Assembly (NCBI GenBank): GCA_036426205.1
Contig: CM071570.1
Location: 140,139,048-140,203,047, forward strand
Source of the DNA: Ascaphus truei
Taxonomy: Eukaryota > Chordata > Amphibia > Anura > Ascaphidae
Length of the DNA stretch: 64,000 bases
Direction: 5' to 3'
The position numbers and the translations under genes were made by a program. Shown in pieces: positions 33,844 to 44,469 of this stretch (the stretch's first letter is position 1; each line of letters opens with the position of its first letter). Under the pieces are notes generated by a model. It was not told where the DNA came from. It ran no database searches and worked only from the letters and a program-made list of their open reading frames with translations.

Positions 33844-34195
33844 GCCTCGGTCTCACAGAGTAAGCGGGGCCCCCGAGGCGGGGTCAGGGGAACAGCTGCT
33901 ACCGGAGAAGCAGAAAGCTCCAGGCATAAGGCCGGCGCCACCGTACACTTGGGATTCACTGGCGGCCCCGGCCCGGTGAGGAGCAGGTAACCCCCGGCCG
34001 GGACGCCTGGGGACGGGGCTGAGGGGATGGCGGAGGGGGAGCTGCCGCCGCTGTGCTGCGACCGTCCCGATCCGACCATACATGTAGAGCCGGAGGCAGC
34101 TCAGGCCGGGAGCAGAGTCGCGGTGAAAAGGGGGCGGGGCGGTGTGACGTTGCGACCGTACGCGAAGAAGGGCTGCTCACGAAGTAATCCGCGGC

Positions 34196-34205
34196 TCTCG
34201 CGAGA
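34196..34205. promoter_or_regulatory. TCTCGCGAGA palindrome
   Basis: An exact 10-bp palindrome of the motif found at many CpG-island and bidirectional vertebrate promoters. It is 353 bp upstream of the MAP3K7 ATG. Confidence 0.65.
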
Positions 34206-34240
34206 TTGCAGTCTTCCGAAGGGGAGAGGGGTTGGAGGGG

Positions 34241-34250
34241 GCGCATGCGC
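34241..34250. promoter_or_regulatory. NRF1-type site GCGCATGCGC
   Basis: An exact match to the palindromic NRF1 consensus, 46 bp from the TCTCGCGAGA site. Confidence 0.75.
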
Positions 34251-34396
34251 TGTCCATGGTGCTGAAAACGGGCACTTTGACTTTCCCGCGCTCAGGAGAG
34301 CGGCGGTACTGGGGCACGGCTCATTGCTATATGTCTTTACATGTGCCAGAGATTTAAAGCTAATGCGGCCGGATTTGGCGTTTGGAAGGGAAATAG

Positions 34397-34640
34397 GAGG
34401 ATGTTTACTTCTAATACTAGGTTCACAGATAGGTGTGTGAGGTAGAGTCCTCACACAAAGATCCCTATAATCTGCACTCAAAGTACATGGACATAGTATA
34501 GTATATGATGGATTAAATAATCCAGGAATACAGATATTCCCATTAAGAGAATATAAATATATCTCCTATGTACCACTAACAATATTTATGAAAACAATAA
34601 CATTTTATTCATAATAAGAGGATGTTTCCTTCTAATGCTA
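34397..34640. repeat. Possible insertion flanked by an imperfect 22-bp duplication
   Basis: AGGATGTTTACTTCTAATAC near 34398 recurs as AGGATGTTTCCTTCTAATGC near 34619. The roughly 200 bp between them is AT-rich and unlike the CpG-rich left side. A short retroposon with its target duplication would explain this; the inserted family was not identified. Confidence 0.4.
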
Positions 34641-34704
34641 ATCATTATTCAGCAATTTAAGTTGTCATATGTCGCCATTAGTAATACAAGTCTCTCTTTT
34701 CCAG

Positions 34705-34885
34705 GTGGGCATGACAGCGCGGGACGGCATTAGCAAGAAGCAGCTGGTCTCTGGATGCCTGGCAGCATGTAGCAATGAAGCGTGGTGTTTGGCAGTATTG
34801 GCGTTTGGTGTCTGTAAATCGTATGAATGTATAGATAATCAGTACTACACTCAAATAAAAGTTGATAACCTGTCTCTTGTTTATC
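34705..34885 (+). ncRNA. Candidate terminal exon of a divergent lncRNA
   Basis: A strong acceptor (tctctcttttccag) ends at 34704. A polyadenylation signal AATAAA lies at 34854-34859, followed by a GT-rich stretch. The exon sequence is less AT-rich than its flanks. An open frame of 50-60 codons is present but has no recognisable domain. The location, 0.9 kb upstream of and divergent from MAP3K7, suits a promoter-divergent transcript. No donor was assigned. Confidence 0.35.
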
Positions 34886-35689
34886 ACATCACATCTGAAA
34901 TAGTTTGATATGTTTTGCGTTCACATTTACTAGCAAGTTCTGTTTGTAATTTGTCAGAATGTAAAAATGTGTTTGGCATTCTCTGTAAACACATATTGAT
35001 AGAAACTGCAACTATAACCCATATGATCATCGTCATCTGGTTGTTGCCCAGGTTATACCATGGAACTACTAATGTTTGCTCACAATTCATATTATTTGAT
35101 AGATTTATGACAAAAGATTGGAATTGCTAAACATTACAAAGCGCCTGTTACCACAATTCTGGGTGATTCTAAATTAAACAAGCTGCAACCCGTGGAAGAA
35201 AAATAGGGAGGTGGGGCTGACGGAGGGTGCTAGAAATGTCTGCGAAAAAGGTTTTGGAAGTGTAGAAAAATATGAAGTGCTGCTCAGGCCCACAGGCTTG
35301 TTGGTTATTCTTTATAGTTTGTGTAGTGGTGGCTCTTTGTGCTTCCCACATGCTAGATTCATCTTCCAAGGCTCGTCACCTGCAAAAAGAAATCCATATC
35401 CTGGTGGCGTTCTTAGGATATTCCGATGGTCTTGAATTTGGTCAAGAATTTGCTGACAAGAACAGTGAAGATCACCAGTACTTGCTGAGTTCTAAATATT
35501 GAGAGAGAGAGAGCTTTGTAGTGTTGTTGGTGCTTGGAGATTTGATTCGATATTTCAATTGACACCATTAGAACTCTGTTAAGTCTAGAAAATGTCAGCA
35601 AATGTGATAGATTGTAATTGAAAGATGATGTTCTACTTTGCAAGGTGTGTTAACAATAATATGAATTCAATAAAAAAATTCCATCAAAG
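34886..35689. other. Intergenic sequence, unrecognised
   Basis: No coding, RNA or repeat feature that I can support. Confidence 0.5.
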
Positions 35690-35830
35690 AAACATAGAAC
35701 GTCAAGAAAAGCGACACCTAATCGGCCCATGCTTTTGTCTGTTGCTAATCTTCCCACCCTACGTGATCCTTCACATTCATATTTAGTATAGCCTTCTGTC
35801 TAACCTAAGTATAACCCATATTTTATTCCC
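35690..35830 (+). repeat. Dispersed frog-type repeat fragment
   Basis: The phrase gaaacatagaa...aatcggcccatgc resembles a widespread amphibian interspersed repeat whose 5' part reads aacatagaa...cggcccatct. The copy is degraded. The family name is not certain. Confidence 0.35.
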
Positions 35831-36137
35831 TCTATATGATATATATGTATACTGAGGGTGGGGGCCTGAGCCTGCCTCCCCCAAACTATCTTGCTGTAAC
35901 AGTGCACTAAAATCAGACAACTCTCCAGACACAGATGTGGGGAGTTAACCTTTCTTTTATGTAGGAAACTAGAAAAGGAGAGCCAAGCCGTATCCCTGGT
36001 ATAATAGGGTGAGAGGCCACTACCCTTTAACCTTAATACAGATTTTTTTTTAAATTATACAATAACACTTCCCCCTTCCCAGCGCTTCCACAATTGTCCC
36101 AGTAGTGTCCCTGCAATATCCCTGTGGCCTCCGTTAC

Positions 36138-36902
36138 TGTAACGCTTGTGCTCACCACGAACAAGGCGGTACCCCGGAACTGAGATGGGAAAGTATATAA
36201 TACGCCACCCACAGCAATGGGGGCACGTCTGGAGAGTGGATAGTCAAGGTTGCTGGGTCAGGATTGGAGAAGAGAGAATAGTCTTGATACTTGCCGGGGT
36301 CGGAGCCAGGAGAGTAGCCGATATCCGGGGTGCTGTGGGCAGGGAATGGAGCCAGTAGAGTAGTAGATGTCCGGGTGCCGTAGTCAGGGATGGAGAGGTA
36401 CGGAAGGTCAGAGGCAAGATGGGGTCGGTAGTCCAGAGAAGCGGAGTCCAAAGTCAAGCCAGGTCGGTGGACAGGAGATCAAACAGCAGAACAAGGTTGG
36501 CAAGGTATACGCAACAAGGAACATGGACATGGGAACAGCAAGGCTACAAGGAACTATAATCAGCCAAAGTGCCAGTGGCACGGCTGAGCATATATGGGGA
36601 AGCTTGACCAATGAGATGGGAGTGGAGCGAAGGTACGGCCTCTGCAGAGGCAGAGATAGGCTGGAAGGTGCAGGAGACAGGTGGGAGTGATGATGAGGGT
36701 TGACACGCAGCTGGGGAGAGGTGCATGCACGTCATGTTTGCACTGCGCGTAGCAGCCGTGCGTCGCAATGGGGCCGGTGCTGAGTTCTGTGGAGTCGTTT
36801 AAATCTCTCCGTGGGCCACACGCTGTAAGCTGCACGGGAGTGTGCGGAGCGGCAGGTAAAGAGGAAGCACGCCGTGGGGGACGTGCTCCCCGATTCCTTA
36901 CA
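36138..36902 (+). mobile_element. Solo LTR, 765 bp
   Basis: Begins TGTAACG and ends CTTACA, with a perfect 5-bp target duplication GTTAC (36133-36137 and 36903-36907). The inside holds degenerate units such as gtagccgatatccggggt and gtagatgtccgggtgc. There is no internal retroviral-type coding sequence, so it is the product of LTR-LTR recombination. Its sequence is unlike the gypsy leader at 45010. Confidence 0.8.
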
Positions 36903-36909
36903 GTTACCA

Positions 36910-37414
36910 GGTAGCACCAATGTGTGATGAGCAACGCTGCAGACCAATGTTGTGGCACACGGAGGGAGGCCTGCTGTTTATATGCTGAGGTCCCTGTAGT
37001 TGTACTTGTGCAGAGCCCGGTTCCGTGGGGAGTGGCCAAATTGCGGTTCTGTACAGCCGGTGGATCTGTCCCTCTCAGCAGGGGTAGCACTCAAAGGATT
37101 TCTGTCTAGTAGTCCTTGTGGGAATCCCGGCGCCTGTGGTTAGGATTAGATGCTGACTCCTCTGGGAAAAGTCTTGTCTCTTGAGTCCCTTCCTCACACC
37201 TTGCTCCCTACAGGCCGACTGACTGACTCCTTTCTGCTCCCGTGACCTTTTTCTCATGCTCCTACAGTATTACAGCAGCAGGGCTTCTGGGAGTTGCAGT
37301 CTACCTGCTGCTGCTCTGTTATTGGTTCATTCCCAGCAACACACACACAGTCCATTCCTGTATCTTTCCCTTCTGCTGCTGTTGTCCTAACAAGGTGCTG
37401 ATAACTGTGACAAA
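36910..37414. other. Intergenic sequence, unrecognised
   Basis: Moderately GC-rich with CTG-type patches near 37280-37390. No gene recognised. Confidence 0.4.
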
Positions 37415-37735
37415 AAAAAGGTTTGACATCATTTTAGAAAGGAAAGTTATACAGGGATATACCAAATAAGTATACATGGGGAAAATGTTGATCCAGGAAG
37501 TAATCCGATTGCCAATTCTTGGAGTCAGGACGGAATTTATTTTCCCCCTTAGGAGATATCATTGAATGTATGTCACACGGGTTTTTGTTTGCCTCCCTCT
37601 GGATCAATATACTGTAAGTACGGATATAAGATAATGTATCTGTTGTCTGAATTTAACATGGGTTGAACTTGTTGGACATGTCTTTTTTTCAACCTCATCT
37701 ACTATGTAACTATGTATGTAACTATGGGTCAAGCA
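37415..37735 (+). mobile_element. CR1-like LINE 3' terminus
   Basis: Matches the 3' end at 61240-61560: atacagggatataccaaataa, ccgattgccaattcttggagtcagga, then ttttttcaacctcatctac and a tatgtaac tail. Only the last RT residues and the 3' UTR remain. Confidence 0.8.
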
Positions 37736-37799
37736 ACCGGTATACACACAGATATACTCAGGGATTTGCTTACTATATATATTACTCTCTACTATCAAG

Positions 37800-38236
37800 T
37801 ACTCCCTCACATTTCCCTAGACTTTAACTCTCCAGCTTCAGAGCTTGACCTCTTGTTCTAGCACTTCTTTTTCTCTGTGGTATGCTTCCCTCCTGTACCT
37901 TGTTAAAAAACTTGATACATTTAAAACATTTGAATCATATCTTCGTCTCTGTTCTTTTCACCAAGCTGTACATGTTGATTATGTAATCTTGACCTCTACA
38001 TTGAACTTGGAAAATGCAGTGCTGTACATGTCTTAGCCATACCCTTGCTCTCGCACTATTTACCACAACATCTAGAGTGTAAGGTCTCGCAAGAAGGGCC
38101 CTCATTAAATCTTTTTATCTGTTTGTGTATGTTTGCCCTCACCTGTATGTAACTGTTTATGTAATATATATAACTGTACCCTATTGTACCGCGCTGTGAA
38201 ATATGTTGGCGCTTCATAAATAAAATACACATAAAT
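37800..38236 (+). mobile_element. L2/SINE-like 3' end
   Basis: Ends taccgcgctgtgaaatatgttggcgcttcataaataaa, an L2-type terminal motif, after a stretch with ggtctcgcaagaagggccctc (compare the tgtaagct...gcagggactc motif). Coding remains are not clear. A PLE fragment abuts it on the right. Confidence 0.5.
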
Positions 38237-38237
38237 T

Positions 38238-38565
38238 CGATTTTTGTGTCTATATGTTGGAATGCCCGTGTGGGATACAATATGTGGGCAGAACAGGGAG
38301 ACCACTGAAAAGGAGGTTTGCAGAACACGTGTACAACATTAAAAAAGGTCTTGTAAGACATAGTGTTTCAAACCATTTAAAAATCCATCACAACATGTCT
38401 CCTGAGGGGCTCATTTGTACTGGTATAGATTGCCCAAAAGTTGGTGTCAGAGGGGGAGATAGATTACAGAGGGTCTCACAGCAGGAGGCCTTCTGGATCT
38501 ATACTTTAAAAACCCTCTCCCCCAAAGGACTCAACATAGATTTTGACCTGGCATCTTTCCTCTAG
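38238..38565 (+). pseudogene. 5'-truncated PLE: GIY-YIG endonuclease
   Basis: An uninterrupted frame reads CVYMLECPCGIQYVGRTGRP, then KRRFAEHVYNIKKG, VRGGDRLQRVSQQEAFWIY and TLKTLSPKGLNIDFDLASFL, ending at 38565. This is the full GIY-YIG domain of a vertebrate PLE, carrying the Tyr...Tyr-Val-Gly core, the Arg and the catalytic Glu. The RT is missing because of 5' truncation. It is very close to the PLE at 51026-51382. A hammerhead-like motif lies 370 bp downstream. Confidence 0.88.
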
Positions 38566-38918
38566 GAACTCCCTGTTTTGTCCACATGTTGGCCTTTTTT
38601 GACTTAGTTTCATCTGCATTTTTTAACTTAGTTTCATCTGCATTTTTTAACTTAGTTTCAACTGCATTTTTTTAACTTAATTTCTTTTGCATTTTATGTG
38701 CCAGAATTTATAACCATGTACTCTTTTGAATTGGGTTCTATTGTTGGTTAGTTCACTATGTCAACATCCAATTGATTATGTCATGGGATCTAATGAAGGG
38801 TGATTTTAACCCCACCACTGCCATTTGTGTCAGTGGTATAATTCACCCTTAGTCTGATTCATAAGCGCTCCAGTTAACAACGGGTTAATATGGGACTATT
38901 TAAGTACAAGGGATTGTA
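38566..38918 (+). mobile_element. PLE 3' noncoding region
   Basis: Sits between the endonuclease stop and the hammerhead-like motif. It includes three or four tandem copies of a 26-bp unit (cttagtttcatctgcattttttaa), at about 38600-38690. Confidence 0.6.
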
Positions 38919-38981
38919 TAGGCTCCACAATCCCCTGAGGAAGTGACGCCCCCCATCACGAAACGCGTAGGGAGGAGCCTA
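38919..38981 (+). ncRNA. Hammerhead-type ribozyme, minimal stem III
   Basis: Stem I: TAGGCTCC (38919-38926) pairs with GGAGCCTA (38974-38981). Core CTGAGGA lies at 38935-38941. Stem II is GTGA (38943-38946) with TCAC (38956-38959). GAAA lies at 38960-38963. Stem III is CGCG and the cleavage triplet is GTA (38967-38969). The ACGCGT is self-complementary, so two RNAs could form a proper stem III as a dimer. Known PLE terminal repeats carry such ribozymes. Confidence 0.7.
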
Positions 38982-39900
38982 AGGAGACGCCGGCCTGTTT
39001 TCACATTCAGCCACCTGTGTGGAAGCGGAAGCGGTGACGTCACGGCGCTGACACCGGAGCATCGTGAGATACACGCGGCTACTGGCAAGGACTGCCAGGT
39101 ACTGGTGTTTGCTGCTGGACAGCCGGGTCGGGCGCTCCTATTGATTTTAAAACTCACTGTGTCTGTGAATATATGTCTGTTTGTGCATTGGAGGTATTAA
39201 AAGGTTTTTAGGTATTGCGCAATCCTCTGCCCCCTTTTTTATCCCTGGTTGGAGTTGCATATACAGGAATACGGGAGTGGACACAGATGACAACACCTGG
39301 AGAAAAAGATCTTATCTGAGCCTATCCGAAGACGGCGCACCTCGTGGGGTTCGTGCTGTGCCTGAAAACGCTGGGACTTGGAAGATCACAGATTCTCTCC
39401 ACTGCCTGCTGCCTGCTTTGCATCTAGTAAGTAGGCACGGGTTGAAGCTGTATATGGGGGAATTCATTTGATGAAACAATACTGCGCAATGTTTTGTCTA
39501 TGGTTTTTATCATACACCACAGGATAACAGTCTGCAGCAAAAAAGGAAAAAAAACTCCTCCTGTTTTTCTTCACAAATCTTGGGAACTGAGTCCATTTAC
39601 CACTCAAAACATCTGAAAGGAAGGACTCCACTCTCATCACTTATATCCTTTATTTTTATGGACATTGCTTATTATAGTAATATTCACAATTATATTGTAC
39701 ACTTTGCGCCAGGTTATTTTCTATATTTGTATATTCACCATTGTATTGGGGAGTTCTAGAGATAATTCCCCTTATAGAACACTAGGCTGCATTTATTATT
39801 TCATTCATTGTGCACAGCACTGTTTATATAGGTCTAGCGCTGAATTTAGTTATTTTGTTTTTGTCATTCTGACAAATATAGTTTTAAATAAAGGATAATT
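38982..39900 (+). other. Probable remainder of PLE terminal repeat
   Basis: Continues from the ribozyme without a visible boundary and ends with ttaaataaaggataatttaaaa near 39885-39905, a plausible polyadenylation end. No coding region recognised. Confidence 0.4.
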
Positions 39901-40119
39901 TAAAATCAGGACTCTGTATTTATCTTTTGAATTGATACCTGCTTGTCTGCGTTTTTGTTCCCTTTTGTGACCCACTTCTTCACATTATGATGGAATAAAA
40001 CTGTGCTGCAACACTACTGTATATACTAAATCTTTTCTATACTCTGTTCTTGCCATGCAGTAATAAAACACCACCTACCTTCTTTCCTTGCCATCTTTCT
40101 TACTTGGGATGAATGCTTA

Positions 40120-40396
40120 TGGTGGGAGTACTCAAACTTTTCCGAGCTGCTGGTCACTTTCATTTTAATAATCACTTGGAGGACCAACTCACTGATTGGA
40201 CTCCGTTTATCAGCACACTTCAACCATTTTTTTAATAGTACAGGATATGGATCTAAAAATCAGCATCCAGCACTAATATACTGGCACTGATAGCTGTAAT
40301 AGACTGCAAAGAGAGCTTCCTAAAGCTAATTTTCAGAGGTTTTTTTTTTTTAAGCCAACCTTTAAAGTTGTCAAGAACCACAATTTGAGAAACCAT
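40120..40396. mobile_element. Old hAT-like MITE
   Basis: The left part reads agtactcaaacttttccgagctgctgg and the right part ccacaatttgagaaacc, which are inverted relatives (TTCTCAAA...). This is the pattern of nonautonomous hAT elements starting CAGTGGTTCTCAAAC. No clean 8-bp duplication. Confidence 0.5.
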
Positions 40397-40880
40397 GCAC
40401 AAAATACTGTTCCAAAACACAACAAGAGTAAAGGCACTTAGGTTATCATGTCAGATGATCATAAAGTGATCCAATACTGTAACTATACTGTAAAACAGGA
40501 ATGGTGAGTAGGATTTTAGGTTAAATTGTATTACCAGCAGAGAACAAGAGGTGGCAATGTGACTTTAAACATCATTAGCTAGACCTCAATCGGAGCACTT
40601 TGCCCAGTTCTAGAGGCCACATCCCCCAAAGATTACTGTAGGCAGAATGGAGATAATCGTAACAAAAGTGCAACAACGTTATTACAGGGTAGGAATGTAA
40701 AACTGATCCAACTTCAACATGTGGAAAATACAAATACAATTCAACATGCCGTTGAAAATACAAGAAAAAAGCATACATTTCAAACGCGATATAAGATGCA
40801 CACACTTTAAAAAAAAGAAACACAGCAAAATAAGGAGGCATGTTTGAAACTAGAGGGTTGTGGACTCAAGGAAAATATGT

Positions 40881-40983
40881 ATAAGTTTTTATTTTCTGAA
40901 AAGTGCAGTGAATGCATGAAACCGCTCTCCAGCAGAAGTTCTGTGGTGAAATACAATAGAATAAATTTCTAGAAATTATTGTA
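40881..40983. repeat. 103-bp target duplication, left copy
   Basis: Identical by eye, with no gap, to 43113-43215 (offset 2232 throughout). The two copies flank the L2 insertion. The preceding bases differ (T versus C) and the sequences diverge after ...attattgta. Confidence 0.93.
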
Positions 40984-43112
40984 TTGTATTGTATTGTATT
41001 GTATGTCTTTATTTATATAGCGCCATTAGTGTACATAGCGCTTCACAGTAGTAATACATGTGGTAATCAAATAAATAACAGATAATATAAATAACAGATC
41101 ATGGGAATAAGTGCTTTAGACATAAAAGTAACATTTCGGAAGAGGAGTCCCTGCCCCGAGGAGCTTACAGTCTAATTGGTAGGTAGGGAGAACGTACAGA
41201 GACAGTAGGAGGGAGTTCTGGTAAGTGCGTCTGCAGGGGGCCAAGCATTATGTATCGTGTTTAGAATATCCACAGTGCTATTCATATGCTTCTTTAAGCA
41301 AGTGTGTCTTAAGGTGGGTCTTAAAGGTGGATAGAGAGGGTGCTAGTCGGGTACTGAGGGGAAGGGCATTCCAGAGGTGTGGGGCAGTCAGTGAAAAAGG
41401 TTTAAGGCGGGAGAGGGCTTTAGATACAAAGGGGGTAGAAAGAAGACATCCTTGAGAAGAACGCAAGAGTCTGGATGGTGCATACCGAGAAATTAGGGAT
41501 GAGATGTAAGGAGGGGCAGAAGAATGTAAAGCTTTAAAAGTGAGGAGAAGAATGGAGTGTGAGATGCGGGATTTGATCGGAAGCCAGGAGAGGGATTTCA
41601 TGAGGGGAGATGCTGAGACAGATCTAGGAAAGAGTAGAGTGATTCTGGCAGCAGCATTTAGGATAGATTGTAGGGGAGACAGGTGAGAGGCAGGAAGGCC
41701 GGACAGCAGGAGGTTACAGTAATCAAGACGGGAGAGAATGAGGGCCTGAGTCAGAGTTTTAGCAGTCGAACAACAGAGGAAAGGGCGTATCTTAGTTATA
41801 TTGCGGAGGAAAAAGCGACAAGTTTTAGAAATGTTTTGAATGTGAGGGGCGAATGTGAGAGAGGAGTCGAACATGACCCCTAGGCAGCGTGCTTGGGCTA
41901 CTGGGTGAATGATTGTAGTTCCAACAGTAATGTGGAAGGAGGTAGTAGGGCCAGGTTTGGGAGGAAGTATGAGGAGCTCTGTTTTAGCCATGTTGAGTTT
42001 AAGGCGTCGGAGGGCCATCCAGGATGATATAGCAGAGAGACATTCAGAAACTTTGGTTTGTACAGCAGGTGTAAGGTCAGGTGTTGAAAAGTATATTTGT
42101 GTGTCGTCGGCATAGAGGTGATAATTAAACCCAAAAGATGTTATAAGGTCACCTAGAGAGAGTGTGTACAGAGAAAAGAGAAGAGGTCCCAGGACAGAGC
42201 CCTGGGGTACCCCCACAGAGAGATCAATAGAGGAGGAGGAGGTGTTAGCAGAAGAGACACTAAAAGTACGATGGGAGAGGTAGGATGAGATCCAGGATAG
42301 AGCTTTGTTCCGAATACCTAGAGTATGGAGAATGTGGAGGAGAAGAGGGTGGTCCACGGTGTCAAATGCTGCAGAGAGGTCGAGTAATATGAGCAGAGTG
42401 TAATGACCTCTGTCTTTGGCAGCATGGAGGTCGTCAGTTATTTTGGTGAGGGCTGTTTCGGTGGAGTGAGCAGTGCGGAAGCCAGATTGTAGAGGGTCTA
42501 GGAGAGAATAGGTGTTGAGAAAATGGAGCAAGCGAGAGAATACAAGACGTTCAAGTAGTTTAGAGGCAAAAGGCAGGAGGGAGACAGGTCGATAGTTAGA
42601 AAGACAGGTAGGGTCAAGCTTGCTGTTTTTGAGTAATGGTATGACTGTTGCATGTTTGAAGGAGGATGGAAAGGTTCCAGAGCAGAGGGAGGAGTTAAAA
42701 ATGTGTGTGAGCGTAGGGATTATAGTAGGAGCAAGAGGTTTTAGGAGATGGGAGGGAATGGGGTCAAGAGGGCAAGTGGTAGAGGGAGAAGAGGAGATCA
42801 ACAGCGACACATCCTCCTCTGAGACAGTGGAAAAAGAGTCAAGGAAGGCAGGAGGAGAGTTAGGAAGAGGTGTAGGATGGGGGGAAGAAACAGAGGGGAT
42901 GTTCTGCCGTATGGATTCCACCTTTTCCTTAAAATAGTCAGCAAAGTCCTGAGCGGAGATGGAGGAAGGAGAGGCAGCTGAGGGTGGTTTGAGTAGAGTA
43001 TCAAAGACAGAGAACAGTCGGCGTGGGTTAGACTTGTGCATGTTGATTAGTGCAGAAAAGTAGGCTTGTTTAGCTTGCGAGAGGGCAGAGTTGAAACAGG
43101 ATAGCATAAAGC
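40984..43112 (-). mobile_element. Young, 5'-truncated L2 LINE
   Basis: 2129 bp in minus orientation. The 3' end carries the L2 motif (tgtaagctcctcggggcagg in complement) and an ACAAT simple-repeat tail at 40980-41004. The 5' end is cut just upstream of the RT, so the endonuclease domain is absent. Perfect flanking duplications and an open 600-codon frame show a recent insertion. Confidence 0.92.
41278..43112 (-). CDS. L2 reverse transcriptase, open but 5'-truncated
   Basis: About 611 codons without a stop. Order: [19 protein letters not shown] linker, [20 protein letters not shown] (fingers), [14 protein letters not shown] (motif A), [17 protein letters not shown] (motif B), [11 protein letters not shown] (catalytic Asp pair), [30 protein letters not shown], and C-terminal WNALPLSTR...HLLKEAYE. 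The frame runs into flanking DNA to an ATG at 43188 that is not part of the element. It lacks the APE endonuclease, so it could not retrotranspose alone. Confidence 0.92.
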
Positions 43113-43215
43113 ATAAGTTTTTATTTTCTGAAAAGTGCAGTGAATGCATGAAACCGCTCTCCAGCAGAAGTTCTGTGGTGAAATACAATAGAATAAATTT
43201 CTAGAAATTATTGTA
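43113..43215. repeat. 103-bp target duplication, right copy
   Basis: Partner of 40881-40983. It is far longer than the few to 20 bp usual for LINE target duplications. Confidence 0.93.
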
Positions 43216-44465
43216 CAAAATGAAACGTTTTGTACAGATAAAGTACCTAATAATAATCTTAGAGCTATTAGGATCTAATATTTTGTGGAAAGTAGGGTAA
43301 ATAGGAACACTAGTTACGGCAATTGTCCCTTATCTATCGTAAATTTCTAGATTTTGTAGAAATACAGTAAGACCATTAATGAAACCCAATTCTCATATGC
43401 ATGTTGGTAATGCTGCCAACCCGGTTAACATTATCAGGTATTCTGACTCAAATTCCCCATTAGATACCTGTGATATATAGTGATATATAGAAATTCCCTA
43501 TTCAGGCAGAATAAAAATTGCAAGCCTAGGAAACGTTCACATTTTTCCGTTTCATGGGGATACATTGGTTTATCACAAAACCACTTGCTTTTATAACTAT
43601 TATACATTGTTCTTTCTTTAAATACAAAAAAATGCACGCTCAGAGGACACACTTCAAAGCTCTTTATATATAGAATTATAACTTTCTATGTTTCTCAGCA
43701 AATAATAGCACTATTAAAGGTGCACTCCAAATTGTCACTCTTTTACAGGAGATATATTTCCATGCCCGCTTACCACAAATCCATGTTTGTCACTTGTTGT
43801 CCTTTAAAACATCAGTGGTTGGAATGCAGATCTTCATTCTGTAAGTAAACAGCACATTGGGCCCAAAAGCCAATTTCCTCTAATACAGTTTTTAGAACCA
43901 CTTTTGTTTTCCAAATGGCTGATTTCTTAAAATTCCATTGGTGGGTTTTAAATATGAATTCAACCAAAAAAGTTGGGAATAACCCACATTTACCCATATT
44001 TTATATTATTAAAAAATAATCACAAAAATAGTACCAGACCTCCAGGCAAGTCAATTGTGTCAGGAATCTGTAGTTTAACTGAACCCAGTTGTATTTACAT
44101 AGATACGGTTTTCAACCCCTTTCTCCTAGACAGGACCACCAACAGGTTTCCCAGGGCCCAGGTCTAAAGTTTCTGCCTTTACCCCAGGTTGTTGAGAGTT
44201 GGGAGGTGTCCTCTGCTTCCTTGTATGCGGCCTTGCACGTTCCTCTCCTCTTTTTCGCTCTCTTCCTTGCTTTCTCTCACTCGTCCCCCTCCTTTCTCTG
44301 TTCCCCAGCTCTCTCCCACTCCCTTTGATCACCAATCTCTCGCACTGCAAGTGATATCATGACTCACCATTTAGGAACCAGAGTCTTATGTGCACTGATC
44401 CCTGATGTATTGAATCCATACAGGGTTTCCAAAGCAGTGCAAGAGACGTCATTGCTCACTATACA
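43216..44465. other. Intergenic sequence, unrecognised
   Basis: No gene recognised. 44220-44340 is a CT-rich patch. Confidence 0.5.
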
Positions 44466-44469
44466 GAAA

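Larger units (their letters stand above)
33700..34400. promoter_or_regulatory. CpG-rich promoter of MAP3K7, possibly bidirectional
   Basis: Dense CpG and high GC contrast with the AT-rich surroundings. Visible elements: an Sp1-type GGGGCGGGGC at 34131-34140, a TGACGT half-CRE at 34145-34150, TCTCGCGAGA at 34196-34205 and an NRF1-type palindrome at 34241-34250. There is no TATA box. This is a typical dispersed housekeeping promoter. The 5' UTR lies between 33844 and an unknown start. Confidence 0.8.

Noticed and set aside
34027..34440. 137-codon plus-strand frame and overlapping minus-strand frames in the CpG island
   Set aside because: GC-rich promoters give long chance frames. No domain is seen, and the region contains promoter motifs.
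36146..36690. Frames of 70-107 codons in both directions at 36146-36690
   Set aside because: They lie inside the solo LTR and overlap its degenerate internal repeats; no protein family resemblance.
38600..38690. Evenly spaced short repeats that could suggest a CRISPR-like array
   Set aside because: They are head-to-tail 26-bp units without unique spacers, in PLE noncoding DNA of a eukaryote.
41225..42937. Plus-strand frames opposite the L2 RT
   Set aside because: They are shadows of the minus-strand RT gene.
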